Source of the DNA: UBA6164 sp964344155
GTDB taxonomy: Bacteria; Patescibacteriota; Gracilibacteria; BD1-5; UBA6164
Reading direction: 5' to 3'
Assembly (NCBI GenBank): GCA_964344155.1
Contig: CAYFMG010000003.1
Location: 22,326 to 86,325, forward strand
Length of the DNA stretch: 64,000 nucleotides
Part shown: positions 31,901 to 42,342 of the stretch, one piece after another
How positions within the stretch are numbered: the stretch's first letter is position 1
Layout: every line of letters begins with the position of its first letter
Made by a program: the position numbers and the translations under genes
The notes under the pieces: generated by a model
The model's database searches: none
Told to the model about the DNA's origin: nothing
Seen by the model: only the letters and a program-made list of their open reading frames with translations

Positions 31901-31990
31901 ATTAATTAATTATTTAAAATAAAATACGTGCTTATTTTATTATTAAAAAGTATTATTTCAATAGGTTTTTATTTTTTATGTGAAAAAGTT

Positions 31991-33025
31991 TTAAATTAAA
32001 AATTCTTCATCTTCAAATACTTTTTTATCTCAGATAAATATTTCTTTTATATCAGGAAATATATCTATATGATATCTTTGAGTTATTTTTTTATCAAATT
32101 TTTTTCTATATATTCAGTGTTTTTTTCAAAGTGACAAATGAAATCAAGCTATTCTCTCAAAAGCATTCACATCTGATAGAGTTTTTTCTCTTGTTATTCA
32201 ATTATTTAATCAAAAACCTAATTCTCTCATAAATACTTCATTATCCTCAGCGTCTTTTATCATATAACACATTTCGATAAAGTCTCCTGGAGTATCTGGA
32301 GAAAAATATGTAATTTTTGATTTTTGAATTTTTATTTTAAATGGTTTGACAAATTGTACTTGTAAATCTTTAGCTGGATAAGCATATATACTTAAATCAC
32401 CATTAACTAAGTTAAAGTTTTTAGCTTCTGTGAAGTTTTCTCAAATAGGAAATGTTCCTCATCTATTTTTTCATTCATAATTTCCTGTGTTTTGTTTCAT
32501 GTCTTCAAAACCTCCTGTTATCTCTAGTTTTGAGCCATCATTACATATAAATTTCATAGTATCAGCTTTGTCTGATAATTTCTTAAGTTTATTTGATAAT
32601 TCTTCGTAGTAAGGGGTTTTGTATTCTATAGCATCTGCATAATTTTCTATTTCGTGTTCTTTTATATATGATAAGTGATTGTGTTCTAAACATCCTACTC
32701 AATTTTTATGTAGACTTAATCTTATTCTAAAATTTTCTAGTCTAAAGTTTGTTGATTGGATCAGTATAACAGTTGAGTTTTGTTTTAAAGATAATAGTTT
32801 TTCTTTTAATTGCATTTTGTCTACTGTATCAAAATTTATTAGTTCAGTATTTTTTATTCATTCCAGCGCTATTATGTATCATTGAGTTAACTCTCTTGCT
32901 AAACTAGAGTTTTGATCATATACTAAAATTATAGGATTGTCTTTGTATTCTTTATCTCCTATTTTTAAATTTTGTTCTAGTATATTTTTAGCTGCATTAT
33001 AAAATTTATCTTGTATTTTACTCAT
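31991..33025 (-). CDS. Aminopeptidase-T (M29)-like protein
   Basis: This 344-aa protein carries RGGTFPIGENFTEA (compare the M29 motif GExF), MRELGFGLN, FERIAGFHLSLGKKHGIYR and YHIDIFPD. M29 metal ligands are two Glu, two His, an Asp and a Tyr; these four segments supply plausible equivalents in the right order. The N-terminal part (ILVYDQNSSLARELTQGY) resembles the M29 Rossmann-like domain. The match is by motif only, and some substitutions mean catalysis is not certain. It is monocistronic. Confidence 0.6.
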
Positions 33026-33142
33026 TTTGGTATTTTTAATAGTACATAAGTTAATTATATATTTTTTTAGAAGTATTCAAGTTTTTTGACTATTTTTTAA
33101 AAATATATATTATTAATAAAAATTAATAAATAAAGAAATGAT

Positions 33143-33817
33143 ATGGAGATAAAATTACCTGTTGCTTTAGAGAATATGATATCTGAAACTTATAATCAAG
33201 TACCTTACCACAACTGGGAACATTGAAAGGTTGTTTGAGAGACTATGAGAATACTTGAAAATGATTATACTTGCTTAAGTCCTTGAGAAATGGCTTGATA
33301 TTTTCATGATGCTGGACATACATGAATAGCTAATTCTCCTATAGATGAAGAAAAATCAGCTGAGATAGCAGAAAATATATTACTAGAGTATTGATGATTT
33401 CCGGGATGATATATTCAAGATGTAAAAAATATGATTGTGTGAACTGTTTTTTCAGAAAGATGAAATATAGTAGATTTAGAACAAAAACTTTTAGCAGATG
33501 CAGATATTTCTCATCTTTGAAAAGATTTTAATACTTTTTTAAATGGAGCTATTGCACACTTATTGGAAACTACTAATCATAGGGAGGATTTAACAGATGA
33601 AAGAATAATAGAATATTTTACTAAAGATCAAATATGATTTTTTAATTATCTTACAGGTATTACTTGAGATAAAAATAATCCATTTCTTACAGAACAAGCT
33701 AAGTTTTTCTTGCCAGGTTTTTCAGGTAATAGAGATGAATTATTGGAAACAATAGAAAAAAATCCAGAATTACTTATTTCCTTAACAAGAGATTTTGAAG
33801 AAAAATGCTACAATTAA
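33143..33817 (+). CDS. HD-domain phosphohydrolase
   Basis: The 224-aa protein has the HD metal set: VPYHNWEHGK (first His), GYFHDAGHTGI (HD) and ADADISHLGKDF (last Asp). HD proteins hydrolyse phosphate esters, often nucleotides; the substrate is unknown. The layout resembles metal-dependent phosphohydrolases without partner domains. Both HD-adjacent glycines are TGA. The ATG at 33143 is used; an upstream ATG at 33138 is out of frame. Confidence 0.85.
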
Positions 33818-33848
33818 AAAGCCCAGAGTTTTTACTCTAGGGCTTTTT
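33816..33848. terminator. Bidirectional terminator between the HD gene and an 88-aa gene
   Basis: A strong stem (aaaaagcccagagt / actctagggcttttt) starts inside the HD gene stop codon and lies 15 nt from the convergent stop of the cassette gene. Confidence 0.88.
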
Positions 33849-33862
33849 AAAAATTGTTATTT

Positions 33863-34129
33863 TTATACCTGATACAAGAAAAAACTTTCTCCATCATATA
33901 TAAAATCACTATATAGTTCTGCAGTATCATAAGGGATATTAGCTTCCCCTGTAAATAATACAAACTTTTTGGGTCTGAGACTTACAGCATTATCTTCCTC
34001 AAATACAAATCTTAACTTCCCTATTTTTACAATATGAGTAGTAATAAGGATTCCTTTCATCTTAACCTCAAAAGGTTCTTGATTAAGGATTTCTGATATC
34101 TTAACCTCAGTGAATTTTAACTTTTTCAT
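33863..34129 (-). CDS. Small beta-rich protein, standard-code cassette
   Basis: An 88-aa protein beginning MKKLKFTEVKISEILNQEPF and ending ESFFLYQV. Its pattern of short strands (GILITTHIVKIGKLRFVFEE) suggests a small OB-like or barrel fold, but I recognise no family. All four glycines are GGN. A Shine-Dalgarno AAAGGAG lies about 7 nt before the ATG at 34129, and a TTGACA box lies about 75 nt upstream on the minus strand. It sits alone between two resident genes. Confidence 0.7.
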   Translation of the reverse strand: MKKLKFTEVKISEILNQEPFEVKMKGILITTHIVKIGKLRFVFEEDNAVSLRPKKFVLFTGEANIPYDTAELYSDFIYDGESFFLYQV

Positions 34130-34161
34130 ACTACACTCCTTTTGAAAAAAACCGAAAAAAT

Positions 34162-34194
34162 AAAAAAGTCTTTTAAAAGAGTAAAGACTTTTTT
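34162..34194 (-). terminator. Terminator of the 340-aa gene, overlapping a cassette promoter
   Basis: Stem aaaaaagtcttt/aaagactttttt. The minus-strand sequence just upstream contains TTGACA (34198-34203), so the hairpin overlaps the likely promoter of the 88-aa gene. Confidence 0.7.
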
Positions 34195-34208
34195 GTTTTT
34201 GTCAAGAT

Positions 34209-35231
34209 TTAAGCTATTTTTTTAAATAAATCTCCATTTAGGGCTTCTCTATTATTTAAATTAATAATAGGTCATGTTGTTTTTGAAGTTGGTTGTGAAT
34301 TAAAAAACAATACTACATAAGGAGAGTTTTTTTCTTCTAAACCTTTTTTATAGAACAAATTATATTTTTCTAGTTCTTTAATATAAATTTGCTTATCAGT
34401 AAAAAATGAAACAATCTTACTCGGTCTAGGTTCTATAACTTTATTTTCATTCAAGAGTAATATATCACAATTTTTTTCTCTCATTATCATAGTTATATAT
34501 ACACCTGTTTTGGTATTTTTATTTTGAAGATTAATTAATGATCTTTCAAAATATTCATCAGATTCTTGTATATCCAGTTTTTGAGAATAAAATATAGTTG
34601 AGCTTAGTGTGAAAAAAGAATCATATACTAAATTATCAATTTCTCTATAAACATCGAATAGTAAAGATAAAGAAATATCATATTTAAGAAAGTAATCTTT
34701 ATTATTATATATTTGAATATATTTTGTTGGATTTTTTGTTAGACTATAAAAAATTTCATTATAGTTTACATTTACTCAGTTAAATTTAAATCATCATTTT
34801 TGTCTCTCTAAAAGCATTTTTAGATACTCATCCATAAATTTATCATCATACTCTTGTAATTCAGGATAGCTTTCTTTTATATAGTATCCAAGCTCTAGGT
34901 ATCAACTTGAAACAACTCAATTATAAAATACACTAGGATCTTCATACAAAAACATAAAATCAATTACATCTTTAATATCTATACTTCAAACATCCTTGTA
35001 TAATAATCAGTTCATTAGTCAATTTACAAAAATGTCTTTTGATTCTAGACTTAAGTCAAAACCATTTATTTTAACTAAATTAACTACCTCTTTGAATTCT
35101 CATTTATTTATTTTTTCTAATAAATCCCAATAAGAAACAATTGTTTCATGTACTTTTTCTTTTTGTTCACTTATAAAAGATAAGGTAGCATCTGAATTAT
35201 TTCATATATCTATTCATTCAAATTTTTCCAT
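34209..35231 (-). CDS. Hypothetical protein (340 aa)
   Basis: A soluble, aromatic-rich acidic protein beginning MEKFEGIDIGNNSDATLSFI and ending NREALNGDLFKKIA. It has TGA glycines throughout. The C-terminal third (MREKNCDILLLNENKVIEPR; YVVLFFNSQPTSKT) is a beta-strand-rich domain. No family recognised. Divergent from the 381-aa gene. Confidence 0.6.
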
Positions 35232-35329
35232 ACTTAATATTTATCGTAACAATTAAAATTACTGTAATTTACTTGACTTATTATAAATAATATCTATAAT
35301 ATGTCAAGTTTTAATTTTAAATTAATATA

Positions 35330-36475
35330 ATGGAATCTAATGGAAATTGACCTAATAATACTTTAAAATTAGGTAAAGAAGAAAAAAATATTTTAAAAGC
35401 AATAAAATCTAGATGAATAGAAAATATTTGTGATTTATTTTTAACTAAAAAAAATTGAAGGTTAAAATGAAAATTTGGTGAACATAGGAGTATTAAGGCT
35501 GTATATGCTTCTCTATTCCCTTTTGCTGAAGATATAAGAACTGTCTGATATGAAGAATTATCAGAGATAGCTAATAGTATATGATGGGAATCTATAGAAA
35601 ATACTTTGGTAAATATAACTAATGTTGATCATTTAAAATCAGTTGAACAATTACAAAAAAGAGTTATTTATAGAAAATATGCTGAAAAATTAACTATATT
35701 AGATGTTGCAAGAATTATTCTATGAGAACCTAAATTAAGAATATTATCTAGAGAGAAATTAGTTGATTTATATATGTCAATCTGAGAGTTTGATATAGCA
35801 GATAAAATACAAGATTTACCTGAAAAAGATTTATTAAGAGCTAATCCTGTATCAAAAAGAGTAAATGAAGTTTTAAATGAAGAAGATGAGGTAACTCTTT
35901 TTATTAAAAGGAATAAAAATAGACTGAATGATATAGTATCAGGATGATTATCTGAATCTATTGTTCTTACTTTGAAAGGTTTAGGTATAAACAATGTAAT
36001 TGATCTATTAACTACATCAAAAGAATCAATAGAAGACTTAGATTTAGTATGATGATATGATTTAATAAGTTCTATGTCTCTTATTACTTGAAAAAGAGTT
36101 AAAAGATGAGAAATAACTGATTATGTATTAAAACATGTAATACATAATATATGATGGTTAAAATTAAAAGATGAAATAGCTTGAGTATTAAATAAAAAAT
36201 GAATAATACATAAACAAGATTTATTAGAATTAGATATAAATAAGTTTTCTAAAAGAAAATATTATAAAGATTTAAGATGAATAGATTTGGTTAATTTACT
36301 TATTTGAAAAAAATATGAAGAATTAGATAAAATAATTATGATAGATTTTGTAAAAAGGGTATGATTGATTGATAGATTTACAGATAAAGAATATATAGAT
36401 AATTATCTTAACTCTTGAAAAACAGCGTCAACTACTGCAACAGTAATACAAGCTTCAGAATTATTTAAGTCTTAA
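35330..36475 (+). CDS. Hypothetical protein with helix-hairpin-helix-like repeats (381 aa)
   Basis: This basic, helical protein begins MESNGNGPNNTLKLGKEEKN. Several repeats share the form 'I.nI.DL....' (for example SRGIENICDLFLTKK, LKGLGINNVIDLLTTSKESI, DLRGIDLVNLLIGK). They resemble the alpha-C-terminal domain of RNA polymerase or HhH motifs that bind DNA. No catalytic motif is seen. It is monocistronic with a strong terminator. Function unknown. Confidence 0.6.
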
Positions 36476-36483
36476 AAATGCTG

Positions 36484-36510
36484 AAAGCGATCCTTGGTCA
36501 GGATCGCTTT
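36484..36510. terminator. Terminator of the 381-aa gene
   Basis: A GC-containing 11-bp stem (aaagcgatcct/aggatcgcttt) with loop tggtc (roughly) and a T run. It is about 55 nt from the convergent cassette gene and can also end it. Confidence 0.9.
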
Positions 36511-36564
36511 TTTTTCCTAAGAATAATTATAACATTTATTTTTAGAAATTTCTTTGTTATAATA

Positions 36565-36843
36565 TTACAAAGGATTGTAGCGTAATATGTATGCTAATAT
36601 CTGATCTTCAGGGTAATCCCAGTCAGAATTAGAACACAGTAATCGGTGTACGCATAAACACCTTTTTTCCAACACATCACAAAGTTTACATCTATGAGCA
36701 TTAGCATATTCAACACCGTTATTATAAGTATTGATTATTTTTAATGCTTTTTCTTTAGATAAACCATATATTTCTATAAGTTTAGCTAATATCACTTCTT
36801 TACTTCTATTTCCTATTTTCCCATATCTTACTTTCTCTTTCAT
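36565..36843 (-). CDS. Cys/His-rich small protein, standard-code cassette
   Basis: The 92-aa protein has a basic helical N-terminus (GNRSKEVILAKLIEIYGLSK) and a Cys/His-rich segment HRCKLCDVLEKRCLCVHRLL followed by C, likely to bind zinc. It ends with an aromatic helix (DYPEDQILAYILRYNPL). All four glycines are GGN and no TGA occurs. A Shine-Dalgarno-like CAGGAG lies about 8 nt before the ATG. That region is also inside a 22-codon upstream ORF (start about 36872) that overlaps the gene start in another frame. No family recognised. Confidence 0.7.
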   Translation of the reverse strand: MKEKVRYGKIGNRSKEVILAKLIEIYGLSKEKALKIINTYNNGVEYANAHRCKLCDVLEKRCLCVHRLLCSNSDWDYPEDQILAYILRYNPL

Positions 36844-36906
36844 TTACATACTCCTGTAATATTGGTTTTTTCATATCTTTTTCCTTTAAGTAAAAAGAAT
36901 TATGCT

Positions 36907-36968
36907 ATTTTGATACCTATTATCAAAATTTAGCACCCATATTTTATTTATTTTTGTAAAAAAGTCAA
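36907..36968 (-). promoter_or_regulatory. Promoter with a palindromic site, upstream of the Cys/His-rich gene
   Basis: On the minus strand, TTGACT (36963-36968), a 16-nt spacer and TAAAAT (36941-36946) form a good sigma70 promoter. A perfect 9-bp inverted repeat with a 5-nt spacer (attttgata/tatcaaaat, 36907-36929) lies about 12 nt downstream of the -10, near the expected transcription start. This is a typical operator position. Confidence 0.65.
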
Positions 36969-36992
36969 GACAGCTCTATTTATTCAGATATT

Positions 36993-38621
36993 TTATTGTT
37001 TTTCTTTGTAATCTATTCATTTAACTATAGATAAATTATCTGTATGAAATAATGGTCACATATAGTGCCGTACTCAATTAAAAAGTAGATCTTTTTGAAA
37101 ATCATACAAATTATTTGTTGGTACTTGTGGTGCTACGATATCTTTAACATGTCTTCAGAAGCTACCAGCTACCATATTTAAAATATTATCACTTTTAAGT
37201 CCTCATTTTCAAGTAGAACAAGATTTTAAAACTATTGATTTAGTTTTTTTGAACAAAGGAGCATATTTTCTAAACTTTTCTCAATCGGAAGTATTTAGGT
37301 ATCAATTATCAAAATCAAATATATTATCAGAAAATTGTATTGATTTTTGACTTCAGTGTCCTCAAAGTATAAAATGATCTATGTCTGCATCTTTTGGTAA
37401 CTTAGTAGATAACTCTTTAAATACATCTTCTAGTTCTTTTTCATTTCATACCTCATAATAAAGTACATCCTGACTAGCTATAAAATTATCTTGATTATCT
37501 ACAGAAAAAGCTCAATTATGATCAGATCTTGATTGAATTATTAGTATTATTTCTTTTTTTCATAGCTCTTCAATATTTTCTCTATTTTTTATAATATGAT
37601 CTAAAAAATTTTCTGATCACATTCTATCTATATCCATTATTCAAAGATTAGATAATCTTTTTATTTTCCTAGGATCTACATCAGTTGATTTATATAATAC
37701 TTCTCAAATACTTAAATTAACTTTAGCTACTTGTCATTTTCAATTTTTATCAACTCAAATTACTTTTCATGAACCAAAAGTAGTAATAGTTTTAAAACCT
37801 AAATCATTAGCACTTAAGTACCATTTTTCTTTACCATTTTCATCAAACTTTGCTATTCCTTTATCTCAAAATACAAATCATCTATTTGATATAGAATCTA
37901 TTTCTCAGAATTTATGTTTTGATGCTTCATTAATTTTTATAGAAATTTCTCAAAATATATCTAGTTTAATTATTGCTTTTTCTCATTCTATTATTATTCA
38001 AGAATTTTCTCTGAAATTTGATTCTTTTACGTTTTTAACCTTTCAAATACCTAAAACACTATATTTGACGACTTTTTCCTTTCTTGTATAACTGTTTATA
38101 ACTACTACTCACTGTTTTGCTTTGTATATTGTACAATCTGATTGGTGAATTGTTTTTTCTATTGCTCATATATCTTTTAATTCTATTATTTTTAATAAAG
38201 CTCTTTTTTTGATATCAAAAAATAATATATGAGTATCTGAAATAAAAGTTCCATCATCTCTAAACTCTTTAAATCATTTTATTCAAAAACTAGAAAAATA
38301 TAGAGGTCTTATAGTTCATTTCTCCAAGTTCAATAAACATAATCACTCTTCTAAAACAATTCTACCATCTGAATATACTTGTTTAATTTCTCACATAGAA
38401 AGTTCCTCTTTTGTATAAACAGGAAACTTTAGTGTTTTATCTTTTTTGTTTATTATTGCTATACCTTTTTCTCATACAACAACTCAAGAATCATATGCTT
38501 TTTGTATTTTTCATATACCATATTCTTGTTGTTGTTTTTCAATACTTTTAGATAATTCTGATATATTATTTGTAGCATTATCTAGATTTGAGTCGGTTGA
38601 TGTATTAAGTTTTTCAGACAA
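36993..38621 (-). CDS. Caspase-like (clan CD) protein with a beta-repeat N-terminal region
   Basis: This protein is about 542 aa. The first 300 residues are beta-rich repeats of the type GEKGIAIINKKDKTLKFPVY and GRIVLEEGLCLLNLEKGTI, resembling a WG or propeller repeat region. The C-terminal domain has ILIIQSRSDHNGAFSVDNQD, DHFILGGHGSQKSIQF and KSIVLKSCSTGKGGLKSDN. The GHG and SC motifs match the His-Cys catalytic dyad of caspase-like peptidases such as clostripain- and CHAT-type. The start is uncertain: TTG at 38621 is the best in-frame choice, with no nearby ATG. It follows the DsbA-like gene after 68 nt. Confidence 0.68.
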
Positions 38622-38689
38622 AATAAAAATAAATTAATAAATATTTCTATTATTTTAACATATTTATTAATTTATTTCAAAAAAATGGT

Positions 38690-39472
38690 CTATTTGATTT
38701 TATCTATTTCACTAACAAATCTTTCATAACTATATCCTCCAAAACATTTCACATATTTTTTTGTATTATTATTTATAATAATAACTTTTTGTTTTTTAGC
38801 ATCAATATCAAATAGTTCATTTCACAAACTTCTATCTGATTGTATTAAATTTGTATTTTTTGAGTCATTATAACAAGTTTGTAACTCTTCTTTATCTATT
38901 CATAAACTTACAGCTTTTTCTATTGTTTTATCTATGTCTATAAAATTAAATTCTGCTTGATTTAAGTCAAAAATAGATTCTATAAATTCATAATACTTAT
39001 CTTCTCAAGCTATTTCTCAAACACACTCCATTATTTCTGCTTTTTTGGGTGATCTTTTATTGTTTTGTATATTAAAATGCTTAAAAATATAATTTACATC
39101 AGCATATTTTTCTATTATTTTATCTATATTTCAAGAGTTATGGAATTTTTTACAATAACCACATTCTAGGTCTGAATACTCTAGGATAGTTAGGTCTGAA
39201 TTATTTTCACCATAAAAATATTTATTAGTTCACATTAATCTATTGTAATCTGAATCAGAAAGAGTAAAAACATTATAATTATTATTTTTATTTTCAGTTT
39301 TTATAATTGGAGTTTTAGATATATTATTATTTTTTACAGAATTATTTAATCTTTCCATACTTCTTATATCCAAAAACATATAAACACTAACAGATATAGT
39401 AAAAGCTATCAAGGCTAATAACACAAATAGTTTTTTTATTTTTTCCATTTTATTTACCTTTTTCTTTTTCAT
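38690..39472 (-). CDS. Membrane-anchored DsbA-like thioredoxin-fold protein
   Basis: The 260-aa protein has an N-terminal anchor (LFVLLALIAFTISVSVYMFL) and an extracytoplasmic domain with ILEYSDLECGYCKKFHN, the CxxC active site (CGYC) of DsbA/BdbD-type oxidoreductases. ANYIFKHFNIQ-like segment YIFKHFNIQNNKRSPKKAE is the expected following helix. It probably forms or shuffles disulfides in exported proteins. It lies just upstream of the caspase-like gene on the same strand. Start ATG at 39472. Confidence 0.83.
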
Positions 39473-39598
39473 AGTTTTATTTTAATTATTAATATAAGTA
39501 TTATTATATTAATTTATAATTAAATGCAAAGTTAAATAAGGTTGATTTTTATATTGAAAAGTATATACTAAAATTACTTATTATATAACTTTTTTATC

Positions 39599-40030
39599 AT
39601 GTGTAAATTATTAAAGTCTAAAGTTGCTAAAAGAATGGCTACAGCAAAGACTATTGGGTTTATATTTGGTTTATTAGGTTTTTTTCTTATGCCTTATTTC
39701 TTTGTTGAAGCAGATATGTATTTTAGAGTAGCTATGTTATTATGGTTAACTACTCTATGAGGATTAGTTTGATTGTTTGGATATATGGATAGGCATCCTG
39801 TTTTTGTTAATTGGAAATTCCCTTTTTGGTTTAGATGAATATTTATATGAGTTTGGATGAATTTTATGCTTGTATTATTTATATATAGTGACTTGGTAAC
39901 TATGATGAATGGTACTTCTTTTGAATGATGGTCTCCTTACTGGATTATGGTAGATTGAGCTTTTATTTGATTAATAGCTGATTACTTTGCTACTAAGTTT
40001 GGATGAGAAGGTAAAGAATTATGTGAGTAA
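39599..40030 (+). CDS. Four-span membrane protein of unknown function
   Basis: A 143-aa protein with a basic N-terminus (MCKLLKSKVAKRMATAKTIG) and about four membrane segments (FIFGLLGFFLMPYFFV, LLWLTTLGGLVGLFGYM, IFIGVWMNFMLVLFIY, MVDGAFIGLIADYFAT). Many intramembrane glycines are TGA. No family recognised. Ends at a strong terminator. Confidence 0.6.
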
Positions 40031-40056
40031 TAACTACTAGATGTAGTATGTATTTA

Positions 40057-40090
40057 AAATAAAACCACTAGATCTAGTGGTTTTATTTTT
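40057..40090. terminator. Terminator of the four-span membrane gene
   Basis: A near-perfect 34-nt palindrome centred on the sequence actagatctagt, with A/T-rich outer arms. Confidence 0.85.
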
Positions 40091-40167
40091 TGTATTATAT
40101 TTCATTTTTTGACAAAGTAAAACTATTATATATAATACAAGTAATAATTTTAAGTTTTTATAAGTAT

Positions 40168-42342
40168 ATGACTTTAGTAAAAATAGATTTTACAGAACAA
40201 CCAAAAGAATATAATGAATTATGATTATTTCGTTTATCTGATTTGATGTGAGAAACTATTTCTCCCCTATATGATGCGATAAGAAATAGTAAAGGTTCTA
40301 CTCAAGAAAAAATAGATAAAATATTAAAAGTAAAACATAATATAAATAAAGTTTTTTCAAATGCTGATACTTGAAATATATTAAAAGATTATTTTACTAC
40401 ATCCTGAGCTATACAAATAACGGCAGATGATTATGAGGAAATGATAGATAACTTCAAATTGGTAGATAAAGATGGTAATATTTTTAGAATGGATGATCAA
40501 GTTGAGTTATGATTGGTAGAGGATTTAAAATTCTTTTTTTTAGATCTCAATAAAAACTCTTTAAGTTTTAGAAATAAAAGGTATTATTTTTTATTTAATA
40601 GTATAAAAATAGAAGGAATAGATGATATACAATATCATGATTTTGCTTCTATAAATGATTTAAGAATAGATGAAATAGATGTAGAACAATTTGAAAAAGA
40701 ATTATATGTGCAATTTAATAGAATAGATCAATACTTACGCTTTTTTTCATCATATATACTTAATAGTTTTTTTCATAATACTATTAACAACTTAGATTGA
40801 TTTTGTGATTCTTTTATTGATGAAATAGGTAAAAAAATAGAGTGAATAAAAAAATTTAATTTTAAAGATTCACCAGATAGTAGTTTTAATAATATAATTC
40901 AAGAACAAATAGATCATTCTATTAATATTCTAAATAATATTACAGTTACAGTTGAAGATTTAAAAAAATGTGGTTCTCCTGATTGTATTTTAAGATTTAT
41001 TAATTACTTAAATATACATAAGACAGATATTGATTTTATAAAGCAAACTTTTTGAATTGATATAAATAAAATACTTAGGAGTCATTTAGATATAGATATA
41101 CCTAAATCTATTAAAAAGTTTATTTTATGATTACTTGATGCAAAAATAAATATATTAGCTTTTGTGCAAAATTTATCTCAAATTCTTTGAAATAAAAACT
41201 TCTTAGATCCAGGGTTTAAATGAGATTTAGTACTTAGTAAATACCAGGTTACCCATTTAAATAACACTTCTCCAGATGTAATAAGTGAATATAAAGAACT
41301 TCAGGAGGAATATAATAAAGAGCAGAATGATGCAACAGGAGTATTATCAGCAGAACTCGATATAAATATAAATTTATTTTTAGATATATTGTTATGAGAT
41401 CATATGGAATCATATTTATATGCTGTAATACCTTCTGTAGTAAATGGTTTTCCTGAGGCTTATGAATGACTTGTGGAAAAAGAGGTGGATTATTTTAAAT
41501 CTACATTTTGACTTTTAAAACAACTTTATTCATGAATACAGAAGTATTGAGTAGATTTAGATAAAAAGATTCAAAAAAAATATGAAAGATTACTTGAAAA
41601 ACATGAGAAAAAAATAAAAAATGGACTAGAAAGTAAAGAGCCTATACCTATTAAACCTTTTAGAAACAAAAACTACTTAGATGCTTTTGCTTCGATAAAC
41701 AAGAAACTTATAAGATTTCATAGAGAAGAAGATAATCCATTATCTATAATAAAAACAGCTCAAAATTCATTTAATCATATTGTAAATAATAGTTATAAGC
41801 CAGATGATCGTTTACATATTTTGAGTGTTAATTATTGAGGTAGTTTAGTATGATATTTTGCTAAGCATGTATTTCATAAATTAAATGATAATAATCAAAT
41901 GCTTATTACTTACTGAAATATAGTTTATTCAATATATGATTTGAAAAATGCGAATGATTTTTTGTCTATTATAGATTACCCTTTTAAAGAATTTATGTGA
42001 GAAGAAATATGAGAAGAGTTAAAAAGATATCACAAAGAAAAAAATCATTTACTTATATTTGATGATAATACTAGTAGTTGAAAAACTTTATATAATTTAA
42101 GTGAACTTGCAAAAAAGACATGATGTTACTGAAAAATAGATGCGTTTGCTTGTAGAGTAAGTAATAAAGCCAATTGTTATGATGATTCTATTCCTGAAGA
42201 TTTTGTTTTAGACTTAGTAGAAAACGCTACTACAAGAGTAAGAAAAATCAGACTTTGACATGTAAGAAGATGATATAAAGAACTTGTATGAGCTGTTATT
42301 GTGAAATGAATATATAAAAAAATAAAAGACCCTTTTTCTTAA
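40168..42342 (+). CDS. Large protein with a C-terminal phosphoribosyltransferase-like domain
   Basis: This 724-aa protein has about 520 residues of unknown, helical and acidic sequence (start MTLVKIDFTEQPKEYNELGL). A C-terminal region follows with NHLLIFDDNTSSGKTLYNLS, matching the PRPP-binding loop of phosphoribosyltransferases (two acidic residues, then S/T-G-x-T). A preceding strand LSVNYGGSLVGYFAK fits the type I PRTase core. The N-terminal part does not match any family I know. It converges with, and overlaps by a few bases, the Clp-like ATPase gene. Many glycines are TGA. Confidence 0.62.
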
